Assembly (NCBI RefSeq): GCF_003581645.1 | Contig: NZ_QXFK01000008.1 | Coordinates: 1-64,000 of the forward strand | Direction: 5' to 3' | DNA length: 64,000 nucleotides | From: Pelagerythrobacter aerophilus | GTDB taxonomy: Bacteria; Pseudomonadota; Alphaproteobacteria; Sphingomonadales; Sphingomonadaceae | Part shown: one piece after another, positions 1 through 8,850 of the stretch | Layout: each line of letters begins with the position of its first letter | Position numbering within the stretch: the stretch's first letter is position 1 | Position numbers and translations under genes: made by a program | The notes under the pieces: generated by a model | The model's input: the letters and a program-made list of their open reading frames with translations, nothing else | Databases searched by the model: none | Told to the model about the DNA's origin: nothing

Positions 1-117
1 TCCAAGACCATCATCGCCATCAACAAGGATGAGGACGCGCCGATCTTCCAGGTCGCGGACATTGGCCTGGTCGCCGACCTCTTCAAGGTGGTGCCGGAGC
101 TGACCGAGAAACTGTAG
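1..117 (+). CDS. etfA: Electron transfer flavoprotein subunit alpha, C-terminal end (partial)
   Basis: The first 38 codons, open at the left edge, encode the C-terminus of an ETF alpha subunit, ending in the family's characteristic tail ([19 protein letters not shown], then DLFKVVPEL). ETF alpha with ETF beta carries FAD and passes electrons from acyl-CoA and other flavin dehydrogenases to ETF-ubiquinone oxidoreductase. The tail belongs to the FAD-binding domain. The start and most of the gene lie outside the window, so completeness cannot be judged. The next gene starts two bases after the stop codon on the same strand, so they could share a transcript. Confidence 0.85.
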   Translation, partial: SKTIIAINKDEDAPIFQVADIGLVADLFKVVPELTEKL

Positions 118-119
118 AT

Positions 120-1475
120 ATGCGCAAGCTGGCGCGTCTCACACTCGCGGTACTGGCAACCCTGACTGCCAGCGCCGTGACGGCCGAACCCGCGCCAGCC
201 ACCGCTTTCACGCATGCCAATGTGGTCCCGATGGATAGCGAGCGCGTGCTCGCTGACCAGACGATCGTGGTTCGCGACGGCGTGATCGCGCAAATCGGCA
301 AGGATGTCTCCGTTCCGGCCGACGCCACCGTCATCGACGCACGGGGCAAGTGGCTCTCGCCCGGCCTCGCCGACATGCACGTCCATTCGGAGGCGCCTGA
401 CGAGCTGGCGATCTATCTGGTCAATGGCGTCACCACCGTACTCAACATGGGCGGCGCGCGGCAGAATCTGGCTGGCCGGACCGCAGCCCGCGCCAATAGC
501 GGGAAAATCGCAGCGCCGCACGTATACACGAGCTGGCTGGTTGATGGCACGGCCGACTACAACGGCCTGGTATTAGACACGCCCGAGCAAGCAAGCGCCT
601 TTCCCGCGCTGGCGAAGGCGCAAGGCTATGATTTCATAAAGGTCTATGTCGGCCTGACACCCCCCGTCTATGCCGCACTGGCCCAGGCAGCCGAGCGCGC
701 CGAGATGCCCATTATCGGTCACGGCGTGTACGCGGTTCGGATCGACAGCCAATTCGCCCAGGGCCAAGCGATGATCGCGCATCTGGAGGAATTCTTCTAT
801 TCCTACCTGTTTCCGCCCGGGCAGGGCGGAGGCGAGGATGTGCCGCCCGAGTCGCGGATCGCCGATGCGGTTGCACTCGCGAAACAGTACGATGCCACGG
901 TCACCGCTGATCCGCTGACATATCGCACCATCGCCCTGCTCGCCAGCCATCCGGAACGCGGCCCGACCATCTTCCGCAGGCCCGAGTTCGACCTGTTGCC
1001 GCAGCGTCGTCAATTGCAATGGCTGTCGAGCGACTATTTCGCCAAGACCGCCAAATTGCTCCCACGCGCCGATTTCGAGCGACGGCTGGTCAAGGCGTTT
1101 GCCGATGGCGGTGTACGGCTGATCCTGGGGACCGACGCGCCGACCATCCCCGGCCTATTTCCCGGGGTTTCGGCGCATGACCAGCTCGATGAGCTGCTGG
1201 CCGCGGGCCTAACGCCCTATCAGGCACTGATGACCGCAACCGGAGCCGCGGGCGATTTCATCGCCAAGACCAAGGGCGGGACACCGTTCGGCCGCGTCTT
1301 GGCCGGTCAGCGAGCGGACCTCATCCTCTCCAACGCCAATCCGCTGGAAAATCCCGCGACGCTGCGTGAGCCGGCAGGTGTCATGGCAGCCGGCAAATGG
1401 TATGACGCAGACGATCTGGCGAAACTGCAGGGCACGGTCGCGAAGCACTACGGTTCGGCGCGCGAAACCCGCTGA
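120..1475 (+). CDS. Exported metal-dependent amidohydrolase family protein
   Basis: The 451-residue protein starts with a Sec-type signal peptide (basic MRKLAR, hydrophobic stretch, likely cleavage near residue 22). The mature part is an amidohydrolase of the imidazolonepropionase-like group: an N-terminal beta-sandwich part, then the metal-binding HxH (H87 and H89 in DMHVHSE), a candidate metal-bridging lysine in FIKVYVG, histidines in IIGHG and MIAHLEE, and the late aspartate in LGTDAPT. Such enzymes hydrolyse amide or cyclic amide bonds, and many periplasmic members act on small peptides. The substrate is unknown. It follows etfA by two bases and converges with the DUF445 gene downstream. 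Confidence 0.85.
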   Translation: MRKLARLTLAVLATLTASAVTAEPAPATAFTHANVVPMDSERVLADQTIVVRDGVIAQIGKDVSVPADATVIDARGKWLSPGLADMHVHSEAPDELAIYLVNGVTTVLNMGGARQNLAGRTAARANSGKIAAPHVYTSWLVDGTADYNGLVLDTPEQASAFPALAKAQGYDFIKVYVGLTPPVYAALAQAAERAEMPIIGHGVYAVRIDSQFAQGQAMIAHLEEFFYSYLFPPGQGGGEDVPPESRIADAVALAKQYDATVTADPLTYRTIALLASHPERGPTIFRRPEFDLLPQRRQLQWLSSDYFAKTAKLLPRADFERRLVKAFADGGVRLILGTDAPTIPGLFPGVSAHDQLDELLAAGLTPYQALMTATGAAGDFIAKTKGGTPFGRVLAGQRADLILSNANPLENPATLREPAGVMAAGKWYDADDLAKLQGTVAKHYGSARETR

Positions 1476-1496
1476 CACAGCGTCGAGCGCCCCGCT

Positions 1497-2744
1497 CTAA
1501 AGCAACGCGCTCACCCCATGGATCGTCACGCCCACCAGCCCGCCAACCAACGTGCCGTTGATGCGGATGAACTGCAGGTCGCGGCCGACGGCGTTTTCGA
1601 GGCGATCGGTGATCGTGCGCGCGTCCCAGCGGCGGACGGTTTCAGAAACGAGCTGGACGATCTGCCCGCCGTAACGGGTCGCGATGCCGACGGCGGTGCG
1701 GCGGGCGAAGCGGTTGACCTGCGGCTGCAGGCGCGGATCGTCGCGTAAGGCTGCACCGAGTTCCGCCAAGGTACCGCCCAGCCATCCATCCATTGTCGAG
1801 TCAGGATCGCGGGCCATGGCGATCAGGCCGGTGCGCATCCGTTCCCACACGCCCTGCCACCAGTTCGCGACCGCCGGATTGTCGAGCAGCTCGCGCTTCA
1901 TCCGCTCGACCTTGGCACGAGTTTCGGGATCGTGGACCAGGTCGTGCGCGACTTTCTCCAGCCCCTCCTCGATCTTGCCGCGGAGTGGATGCTCCGGATC
2001 GACCAGCACTTCGGCGAGCAGGCGGTAAAGTCCGTCGAGAACCGAGTTCGCCAGACGTTCGTCTAGGCCGGTCCAGCGCAGCAGCGCATTAGCGCGCTCG
2101 TGGATCATCGCGCGGACCATTTCCTCGTTGTCTTCCAGCGTCAGACCCGCCCAGCGGATGATGCTGTCGATCAGCGGCAAGTGCCGCTTGTCGGCGATTG
2201 CCGCGCTAAGCATCTGTCCGAGCAGCGGGGCGGCTTCCAGCTTGTCGAGCTGGCGCTTGAGGCCGCTGCGCACCTGACCGCCGAGCCGTTCCTGATCGAG
2301 CGACTCAAGCGCGCCGGCGAACAGTTCGGCGGCACCTGCGCCAATCCGCGACTGCGCGCCGCCACCCGGCTTGACGAGAAAGTCGCCGACCGCCCGCGCG
2401 AGGTTCATCGCCTGCATCCGGCGCGCAACAACGGCGGGCGTGAGGAAGTTGTCGCGCAGGAACTGCGCCATCGTATCGGCGATACGATCCTTGTTTTCGG
2501 GAATGATCGCGGTGTGCGGGATCGGCAGGCCGAGCGGATGGCGGAACAGCGCCGTCACCGCGAACCAGTCCGCCAGCCCGCCGACCATCGCGGCCTCGGC
2601 GAACGCGTGCACGTAACCCCAGGCAGGATGCACGCCAAGATATTGGTGCGAGAACAGGAACACCCCCGCCATCGCCACGAGCATGGCCGTGGCGGTCATG
2701 CGCATGCGGCGCGCACGGTCGGGCGGGAGCGGAGCGCGCCTCAT
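1497..2744 (-). CDS. DUF445 family membrane protein
   Basis: A 415-residue protein of the DUF445 family. After the chosen start (MRRAPLPPD) comes one transmembrane segment (about residues 16-32), the conserved block GGLADWFAVTALFRHPLG and a long amphipathic, helical remainder, ending in a second hydrophobic segment (LVGGLVGVTIHG) at the C-terminus. The family is anchored in the inner membrane; its function is not established. The reading frame is open further upstream, but that part overlaps the RND gene and looks like a shadow, so the start at 2744 was preferred. It is the last gene of the efflux operon, 38 bases after the RND stop. Confidence 0.85.
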   Translation of the reverse strand: MRRAPLPPDRARRMRMTATAMLVAMAGVFLFSHQYLGVHPAWGYVHAFAEAAMVGGLADWFAVTALFRHPLGLPIPHTAIIPENKDRIADTMAQFLRDNFLTPAVVARRMQAMNLARAVGDFLVKPGGGAQSRIGAGAAELFAGALESLDQERLGGQVRSGLKRQLDKLEAAPLLGQMLSAAIADKRHLPLIDSIIRWAGLTLEDNEEMVRAMIHERANALLRWTGLDERLANSVLDGLYRLLAEVLVDPEHPLRGKIEEGLEKVAHDLVHDPETRAKVERMKRELLDNPAVANWWQGVWERMRTGLIAMARDPDSTMDGWLGGTLAELGAALRDDPRLQPQVNRFARRTAVGIATRYGGQIVQLVSETVRRWDARTITDRLENAVGRDLQFIRINGTLVGGLVGVTIHGVSALL

Positions 2745-2782
2745 GGAGAGGAAACGCGCGGGTCGCGGCGGAGTTTCGCCGC

Positions 2783-5700
2783 TCACTCCGCGGGGTAGGG
2801 CCCCGGGGGCGGGCGCCGCGTTGCGGGGACCGGCTCCCCGTCCGGTCCGGGCTCCGGCGGCGGAGCGGGAGCGCGGCTCTCGTCGCCCGGACGGTAAGTG
2901 AGCAAGCGGCCACGCAGCCAGGGACCAAGTCGCTTTTCCAGGCCATCGGCGAGGCTGAACCCAGCCGGCACGATCAACAGCGTGAGGAGGGTGGACATGA
3001 TGAGGCCGCCGATGACCACGGTGCCCATCGGTGCCCGCCAAGCGCCGTCGCCCGAGAGCGACAGCGAGACCGGGACCATTCCCGCCGTCATCGCGACCGT
3101 GGTCATCACGATCGGCTGCGCACGCTTGTGCCCCGCATCCATGATGGCGTCGAGCTTGCGCACGCCCTTGTCCATCTCCTCGATCGCGAAGTCGATCAGC
3201 AGGATCGAGTTCTTCGAGACGATGCCGAGCAGCAGCAGAATGCCGATATAGACCGGCATCGACTGCGGCTGACCGACCAGCCAGACTAGGAAAATGCCGC
3301 CCAGCGGTGCGAGTGCGAGCGAGGTCATGTTGACCAGCGGGCTCATCACCCGCTTGTAGAGCAGAACGAGCACCGCGAAGACCAGCAGGATGCCGGACAT
3401 GATCGCGATCAGGAGGCTCGTCATCATTTCCTGCTGCCACTCGTCCTCGCCCACGAGGTCGCGGATCACGCCCTGCGGCAGGTCCTTCAGGATCGGCAGT
3501 TCGTTGATCTGTGCGTCGGCCTCGCCCTTCACCACCCCTTGCGCGAGGTCCGCGCCGATCAGCACGCGGCGGTTCTGGTTGTAGCGCTGGATCGTGGTCG
3601 GGCCGGAGCCGAAGCTGATATCGGCGACCCGGGACAGCGGCACCGTTCCGCCAGTGCGGGTGGGTACAGGCAGGTTCTCGATCGTCGTCAGGTTCTCGCG
3701 CGATTGCTCGGGCAGCTTGACCCGGATCGGGATCTGCCGGTCCGACAGGGAGAACTTGGCGGCGTTCTGTTCGATTTCGCCGAGGGTCGCGATCCGGATC
3801 GCCTGGCTCATCGCGGCGGTCGTCACGCCTAGCTCGGCGGCGAGATCGGCGCGCGGCTCGATGATGATCTCCGGCCGGTTGATATCGGCGCTGATGCGCG
3901 GCGCAACGAGTGTGTCGAGCGCTTTCATCTGTTCGACGAGCGTGGCGGCGGTCTCCTCCAGCAACTCCGGATCGGAACCTGCGAGCATCACAGTCACATC
4001 GCGCCCGCTGCCGAAACCGCCGGATTGCGACTGGAAACGCACCCGCGCATCAGGAATCTGCGCCAGCCGGGGCGCGAGCGCGCGTTCGAATTCAACCGAT
4101 GTCCGCTCGCGATCGGGCTTGAGTGTGATGTAGATCGACGCATTGCCCACGCGCACGCGCTCGAGCGCGCGCAGCACCTCGGGCTCCTGATAGAGAATTT
4201 CCGCGACGTCATCCGCAACCCGCTCGGTGGTCTCTAGCGTGGTGCCGGGCACCATCTCGATCTCGACCTGACTGTTGTCGCTGTTGATGTTCGGCTGAAA
4301 CTGGGGCGGAACGTTCATGAACAGCAGAATAGTGAGGATCAGCGCGAAATAGCCGGTCATCATCATCCACACACGGTGGTCGTAGAAGCGGGCCTCCAGC
4401 CAGCGCCAGGTGTCGTGGATGCCGCCGCCGATCATCCGCCAGGGAAGGCCTATCAGCTTGAGCAAGCCCCACCCGGCGCCGAACCCGATCGCCACGACCA
4501 GCAAGAGCTCGAGGGTCTCGATCAGCTTGAGGACGAGGAAATGGAAGATCCCTTCCCCACTAGCGAACAGGGCGCCTGCAACCGTTTCGGGTATGCTGAT
4601 CGCCTGCAGCGCGTTGTACGCCCCGAAAACGACGGCGAACGGCACTACGATGAGCAACAGGACCGTTGCCAAGAACCCCAGTCCATAGAGGAAACGATTG
4701 CGCGGCCCCGCGAGCCCTTCGCGGCGCGCATGCATCTTTCCGCGATTGAGCGACCACGCGAGGACGCCCATGTAGCGGTCCATCATCGGCCCTTCGCCGT
4801 GTGCGGCATGCCCCTTGGCCTTGAGGAAGTAGGCCGCGAGCATCGGCGTGATCATGCGCGCGACGGCCAGCGACATCAGCACCGCGATCACCACGGTGAT
4901 GCCGAAGTTCTTGAAGAACTGACCGGAAATACCGGGCATGAGCCCGACCGGCAGGAACACGGCGACAATGCAGAAGCTGGTCGCGACCACCGGCAGGCCG
5001 ATCTCATCCGCGGCGTCGATCGATGCCTGATAGGCCGATTTGCCCATGCGCATGTGGCGCACGATGTTCTCGATCTCGACGATCGCGTCGTCGACCAGCA
5101 CGCCTGCCACAAGTCCCAGCGCGAGCAACGAGAGCGAGTTCAGGTTGAACCCGAGCAGGTCCATGAACCAGAACGTCGGGATAGCCGAAAGCGGGATCGC
5201 GATCGCCGAGATCACCGTGGCCCGCCAGTCGCGCAGGAAGAAGAAGACGACGACGACCGCAAGAATGGCGCCTTCGATCATCGCCGCCATCGAGCTTTCG
5301 TACTGCTCTTCGGTATACTGGACGGTGTTGAACAACGGGATGAAGCGCACGCCGGGATTCTCGGCCTCGATCTTCTCGATCTCCTCCTTCGCCGCTTCGA
5401 AGACGGTGACGTCGGATGCGCCCTTGGCGCGCGACATCGCGAAGTTCACCACTTCCTTGTCGCGCACCTTGCTGATCGAGGTCCGCTCGCTATAGCCGTC
5501 GCGCACCGTGGCGACATCGGCCAGCTTGACGGTCCTTCCGTCGCCGAGCTGAATCTGCCGCTGCGACAGTTCGTAGGCGGTCTCGGTGCTGCCGAGGACG
5601 CGGACCGACTGGCGCGTACCGCCGACTTCGGTGTTGCCGCCCGCCGCGTCGAGATTGGTCTGCCGCAGCACATTGTTGATCTGGCTGGCGGTGACGCCGA

Positions 5701-6295
5701 ACGCCTGCATCCGCTCGAGATCGATGATGACCTCTATCTCGCGGTCGACACCCGCGAAACGGTTTACCTCGGCCATGCCTTCGATCGAGAGCAGCCTTTT
5801 CGCCACCGTATCGTCAATGAACCAGCTCAGCTGCTCGATCGTCATATCGTCGGCTTCGACGGCGAAGATGCCGAGGAAGCCGCCCGAGATCTCCTCTTTG
5901 GTTATGCGCGGCTCGATGATCCCGTCGGGAAGACTGCCGCGGATCTGGTCGACCGCGTTCTTGACTTCGGCGACTGCATCGTTCGGATCGGTCCCGATCT
6001 CGAACTCGATGAAAGTGCTCGAACTGCCTTCGCTGGCAGTCGAGTTGATAGACTTCACCCCATTGATCGATCGGACCGCCGATTCCACGCGTTGCGTGAT
6101 CTGGTTCTCGATCTCTGTCGGCGCGGCACCGGGCTGGGATATCGAAACGTTGACCGCCGGGAACTCGATCTCCGGGTTGTTGACCACATCCATCCGCGCG
6201 AACGACATCAGCCCGGCCAGCAGCAGCGCCGTGAAGAAGACGAGCGGAATGACCGGGTTGCGGATCGACCAGGCGGAGATGTTGCGGAAATTCAT
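2783..6295 (-). CDS. RND-family efflux transporter permease subunit (HAE1/AcrB type)
   Basis: A 1170-residue inner-membrane proton/drug antiporter subunit. It has the RND layout: TM1 at about 13-32, a periplasmic porter domain, TM2-6 at about 340-490, a second porter domain and TM8-12. The proton-relay aspartates appear in GVLVDDAIVEIEN (D402, D403). The protein is longer than AcrB (1049 residues): residues about 520-640 form an insertion with two extra strongly hydrophobic stretches before the normal TM7 (see findings), and the C-terminus is a proline-rich tail. It lies 4 bases downstream of its membrane fusion protein. No outer-membrane channel gene is adjacent, so the pump would use an unlinked one. 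The substrate cannot be predicted. Confidence 0.93.
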   Translation of the reverse strand: MNFRNISAWSIRNPVIPLVFFTALLLAGLMSFARMDVVNNPEIEFPAVNVSISQPGAAPTEIENQITQRVESAVRSINGVKSINSTASEGSSSTFIEFEIGTDPNDAVAEVKNAVDQIRGSLPDGIIEPRITKEEISGGFLGIFAVEADDMTIEQLSWFIDDTVAKRLLSIEGMAEVNRFAGVDREIEVIIDLERMQAFGVTASQINNVLRQTNLDAAGGNTEVGGTRQSVRVLGSTETAYELSQRQIQLGDGRTVKLADVATVRDGYSERTSISKVRDKEVVNFAMSRAKGASDVTVFEAAKEEIEKIEAENPGVRFIPLFNTVQYTEEQYESSMAAMIEGAILAVVVVFFFLRDWRATVISAIAIPLSAIPTFWFMDLLGFNLNSLSLLALGLVAGVLVDDAIVEIENIVRHMRMGKSAYQASIDAADEIGLPVVATSFCIVAVFLPVGLMPGISGQFFKNFGITVVIAVLMSLAVARMITPMLAAYFLKAKGHAAHGEGPMMDRYMGVLAWSLNRGKMHARREGLAGPRNRFLYGLGFLATVLLLIVVPFAVVFGAYNALQAISIPETVAGALFASGEGIFHFLVLKLIETLELLLVVAIGFGAGWGLLKLIGLPWRMIGGGIHDTWRWLEARFYDHRVWMMMTGYFALILTILLFMNVPPQFQPNINSDNSQVEIEMVPGTTLETTERVADDVAEILYQEPEVLRALERVRVGNASIYITLKPDRERTSVEFERALAPRLAQIPDARVRFQSQSGGFGSGRDVTVMLAGSDPELLEETAATLVEQMKALDTLVAPRISADINRPEIIIEPRADLAAELGVTTAAMSQAIRIATLGEIEQNAAKFSLSDRQIPIRVKLPEQSRENLTTIENLPVPTRTGGTVPLSRVADISFGSGPTTIQRYNQNRRVLIGADLAQGVVKGEADAQINELPILKDLPQGVIRDLVGEDEWQQEMMTSLLIAIMSGILLVFAVLVLLYKRVMSPLVNMTSLALAPLGGIFLVWLVGQPQSMPVYIGILLLLGIVSKNSILLIDFAIEEMDKGVRKLDAIMDAGHKRAQPIVMTTVAMTAGMVPVSLSLSGDGAWRAPMGTVVIGGLIMSTLLTLLIVPAGFSLADGLEKRLGPWLRGRLLTYRPGDESRAPAPPPEPGPDGEPVPATRRPPPGPYPAE

Positions 6296-6299
6296 GCGC

Positions 6300-7499
6300 T
6301 CAATTCCCGTCCGCGGTTACCTTGCGAGGCGAAACGGTTTCGCCCGCGGTCAGGAACCCGCCGGCGCGCAGGACGACCTGCTCGGCGCCCGTAAGGCCCT
6401 CGGCGATCGCAATGCCCCGGCTGGTCACCAGGCCGATGCGGACGCCGCGCCGCTGCGCCTTGTTCTCATCGTCGATAACGAAGACATAGCTGCCCTCGTC
6501 GTCCGACAGGACTGCCGATTCGGGCAGCAACGGCGCTACGACGTTCCCGCCGCCAATGGTCGCGCTGGCGAAGCCACCCGGACGCAGCTCACGCGCGTAA
6601 GGCAGGGCGATGCGCGCGGTGCCCTGGCGGTTCGTCTCGTCTATGGTCGGCGAGAGCTGCCAGACCTGGCCGGTAAAGCGCTTGTCGGTTCCCACCGGTG
6701 TGACGGTGGCCGGGACGCCGACCGTCAGCTTGGCGAGATCGGATTCGCTTACTTTCGCAAGCATCTCCATCTCGCCGCCCTTGGCGATGGTGAACAGCGG
6801 TTCGCCGCCGCCCGCAACGGTCTGCCCAGGCTCGACGTTGCGGTCCAGCACCAGGCCGGAGGCCGGCGCATAGATGTTGAGCCGCGCGGTGCGTTCCTGA
6901 AGCTCGCGGAGCTGTGCGCGGGCGACCTGAACCCGGGCGCGGGCCGCGTCGCGGGTGGCGGTCAGCCGATCGACGTCGGCCTGCGAAATGAACCCGCGGT
7001 CGACCAGTTGGAGCGCACGGTCGAGATCGGCCTGCGCGAGATCGGCGTCGGCCTCGGCCACGGCAATATTGGCGCGCGCGGATGCGATCTGCTGCGTTTG
7101 CACGGAACTGTCGATGACCACGAGAACCTGGCCCTGGTTGACCCAGTCGCCGGCATCGACCGGCACGGAGACGACACGGCCACCCTCGCCCACGGAGCCC
7201 ACCGGCAGAGGCCTGCGCGCGGCGAGCGTCCCGCTCGCCTCGATCTGGCCTTCGATCGTGGTCGTGCCCGGCGTAATCACCGATATGACCGGCAACTGCG
7301 ACTGGTCTTCGCCGGCGGCGACGTTCGCACCGTTGCCCCCGCGGGTGACGAAGAACGCAATCCCGGCCAGCACGATCAGCGCGATCACGCCGATTATGAT
7401 CAGCCGGCGCCGCCGCGTGGCACGTACGTTCATTTCCCCATCGAGATCGGCGGGATAGCCTTCGGCTCTGTCGGCCGTGACGGTCGTTTCGTAGTTCAT
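6300..7499 (-). CDS. RND efflux periplasmic adaptor (membrane fusion protein)
   Basis: A 399-residue membrane fusion protein linking the RND permease to an outer-membrane channel. A cytoplasmic basic stretch (RATRRRRL) precedes a single transmembrane anchor at about 32-51. Then come the split lipoyl halves, an alpha-helical hairpin (about 130-205, alanine- and glutamine-rich, with repeated RA and QLRELQER segments), and beta-barrel and membrane-proximal parts. The N-terminal anchor rather than a lipobox shows it is not a lipoprotein. It is first in an apparent three-gene operon (adaptor, permease, DUF445). Confidence 0.92.
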   Translation of the reverse strand: MNYETTVTADRAEGYPADLDGEMNVRATRRRRLIIIGVIALIVLAGIAFFVTRGGNGANVAAGEDQSQLPVISVITPGTTTIEGQIEASGTLAARRPLPVGSVGEGGRVVSVPVDAGDWVNQGQVLVVIDSSVQTQQIASARANIAVAEADADLAQADLDRALQLVDRGFISQADVDRLTATRDAARARVQVARAQLRELQERTARLNIYAPASGLVLDRNVEPGQTVAGGGEPLFTIAKGGEMEMLAKVSESDLAKLTVGVPATVTPVGTDKRFTGQVWQLSPTIDETNRQGTARIALPYARELRPGGFASATIGGGNVVAPLLPESAVLSDDEGSYVFVIDDENKAQRRGVRIGLVTSRGIAIAEGLTGAEQVVLRAGGFLTAGETVSPRKVTADGN

Positions 7500-7649
7500 C
7501 GCGTTCTCAGCCTTCCGGAACCGGGCAGTGTATTACCCCTATAACTCACTGCTGGCAATAGCCGGTCGCCATTAAACCGCTGCGCGAAGCGCGACAATCC
7601 GCAGTTCGACGGGGGGCGTATGCGCCCGACGAATGACCACGAAATGCGA

Positions 7650-7683
7650 AAGGGCGGGGACGGCTTTCGCCGCACCCGCCCTT
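7650..7683 (-). terminator. Hairpin, probable terminator of the GlsB-family gene
   Basis: AAGGGCGGG (7650-7658) pairs with CCCGCCCTT (7675-7683), and an inner CGGC/GCCG stem closes a four-base loop. It sits just beyond the stop codon of the small membrane protein gene on the minus strand and is followed there by a modestly T-rich stretch. It could also insulate the efflux operon promoter region. Confidence 0.6.
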
Positions 7684-7708
7684 GCATGTGTTCAGGAGAT
7701 CGCGGCGC

Positions 7709-7975
7709 TTAGCGAACGCGGCCGCGCTGAACCAGGTTCACGATAGCTAGCAGCACGATGGCACCGACGAGGGCGATGATGAGGCCGGTCAGCGAAAACT
7801 CCTGCACGCTTCCCTCGACACCAAACAGGGGTCCTGCGAGCGCATTGCCGATCAGCGAGCCGATACAGCCAACCACTACGTTCCAGAAGATGCCCATCGA
7901 CGCGTCGCGGTTCATCACCAGGCTCGCCAGCCAGCCGGCAACGCCGCCGACGATGATTGCGATAATCCATCCCAT
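7709..7975 (-). CDS. GlsB/YeaQ/YmgE family stress-response membrane protein
   Basis: An 88-residue, very hydrophobic protein with three transmembrane helices and the glycine-rich pattern of the transglycosylase-associated (GlsB/YeaQ) family: GWIIAIIVGGVAGWLASLV at the start, then GCIGSLIGNALAG and the last helix LIIALVGAIVLLAIV. Family members are induced by envelope or general stress; their biochemical role is not known. The start at 7975 was chosen over an upstream ATG because a perfect AGGAGG lies seven bases before it. It is monocistronic, with a hairpin after the stop. Confidence 0.88.
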   Translation of the reverse strand: MGWIIAIIVGGVAGWLASLVMNRDASMGIFWNVVVGCIGSLIGNALAGPLFGVEGSVQEFSLTGLIIALVGAIVLLAIVNLVQRGRVR

Positions 7976-8128
7976 TCGGAAATCCTCCTGTTTATGCAGT
8001 GCCCGGCTCAAACGAAGCGCAAGGCATTGCGGTTCCCGGCATTTTCCATACCGCGGCAGGAGGATACGACAAATGTGGGTCGAGAGCTAGGCCGGGCGCA
8101 TACCTCGCGCTGGAGCGGAGCGGGCGGA

Positions 8129-8428
8129 TCAGTACTTCAACTGCCGCTCGTAGAGGTCGCGGTAGTGCTGAATCCGGGTGACGCGCAGGCCCTGCATGCC
8201 CGACCGGTCGACCGCCCGCTGCCAGGATGCGAACTCCTCCAGCGTCAGGGAATAGCGATCGAGCACTTCATCGATGGTCAGCAGGCCGCCATTGACCGCG
8301 GCAACGACTTCCGCCTTGCGGCGAACGACCCAGCGCTTCGTATTGCGCGGCGGCAGATCCTCGAGCGTGAGCGGCTCTCCGAGCGGGCCGATCACCTGGG
8401 CGGGGCGGAATTTCTGGTTCTCGATCAT
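8129..8428 (-). CDS. sciP: DUF1153 protein, SciP-type CtrA inhibitor
   Basis: A 99-residue protein matching the DUF1153 family, whose studied member is Caulobacter SciP. SciP binds DNA and the response regulator CtrA and shuts off CtrA-activated promoters after cell division. Visible hallmarks are the N-terminal VIGPLGEPLTLEDLPP and a helix-turn-helix region (RWVVRRKAEVVAAVNGGLL, then EVLDRYSLTLEEF). The start was set at MIENQKF because it overlaps the stop of the upstream small gene as ATGA; the length then fits the family (about 93-100). Regulation by CtrA is known in Caulobacter; here it is only assumed. Confidence 0.88.
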   Translation of the reverse strand: MIENQKFRPAQVIGPLGEPLTLEDLPPRNTKRWVVRRKAEVVAAVNGGLLTIDEVLDRYSLTLEEFASWQRAVDRSGMQGLRVTRIQHYRDLYERQLKY

Positions 8429-8730
8429 CGTATCTCTCGGTCGCCGGCCCACCGCGCTCTCTGCGGCGGCAAGATCTTGCCGCCCGGATCTTTGCCATGG
8501 GTTAAATTATTAAGGTTAACGAGGCGTTGCTTTTGGCGCCCCGCATCTCCTGCACGCTCGCCGAATCGCTCGAAGTTGCCCACCGGATGATCGCCTGCGG
8601 CCGTCATTGCGTGGCGCACTTCGTCCGCGGCGGCCAGCCGCATGACGATTTCCTCCCAGCAGGGTACGCGCAATGCGCTGCCTTCGGCCGGCCGGCCGGC
8701 CACAGCGGGTATGATGGTGCCTTCGAACAT
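8425..8730 (-). CDS. Small hypothetical protein translationally coupled to sciP
   Basis: A 101-residue reading frame with an ATG start whose stop codon overlaps the sciP start as ATGA, the arrangement of a genuine coupled gene pair. It begins MFEGTIIPAV and contains a segment rich in alanine and arginine (MRLAAADEVRHAMTAA) and a late VNLNNLTHGKDP block that looks protein-like. No domain is recognised and no signal peptide or membrane segment is visible. It fills most of the otherwise unexplained 420-base interval between sciP and mnmA. Less certain than its neighbours; the alternative is a chance open frame in GC-rich DNA. Confidence 0.5.
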   Translation of the reverse strand: MFEGTIIPAVAGRPAEGSALRVPCWEEIVMRLAAADEVRHAMTAAGDHPVGNFERFGERAGDAGRQKQRLVNLNNLTHGKDPGGKILPPQRARWAGDREIR

Positions 8731-8850
8731 GGACTCGCCTTACGCCCGAGATCGTCAACGTGAGGTAAAGCCGACCATCATTTGTCGCCGAGAATTCATC
8801 CGCGCGGCTGCGGCTTTATGGATTGGCCGCGGACGTGTATGGGCCCGCGC

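Noticed and set aside
4376-6394. Very long open frame (672 codons) on the plus strand opposite the RND gene.
   Set aside because: Shadow of GC-rich coding DNA; histidine/arginine/aspartate-rich translation without domains. The opposite strand encodes clear RND and adaptor proteins. The same applies to 5586-7544, 14989-16287, 51071-53281 and 60879-63482.
8501-8520. TTAA-rich stretch before sciP resembling a CtrA site.
   Set aside because: The TTAA elements are spaced 4 and 2 bases apart, not by the 7 bases of the CtrA consensus, and the stretch lies inside the candidate coupled gene.
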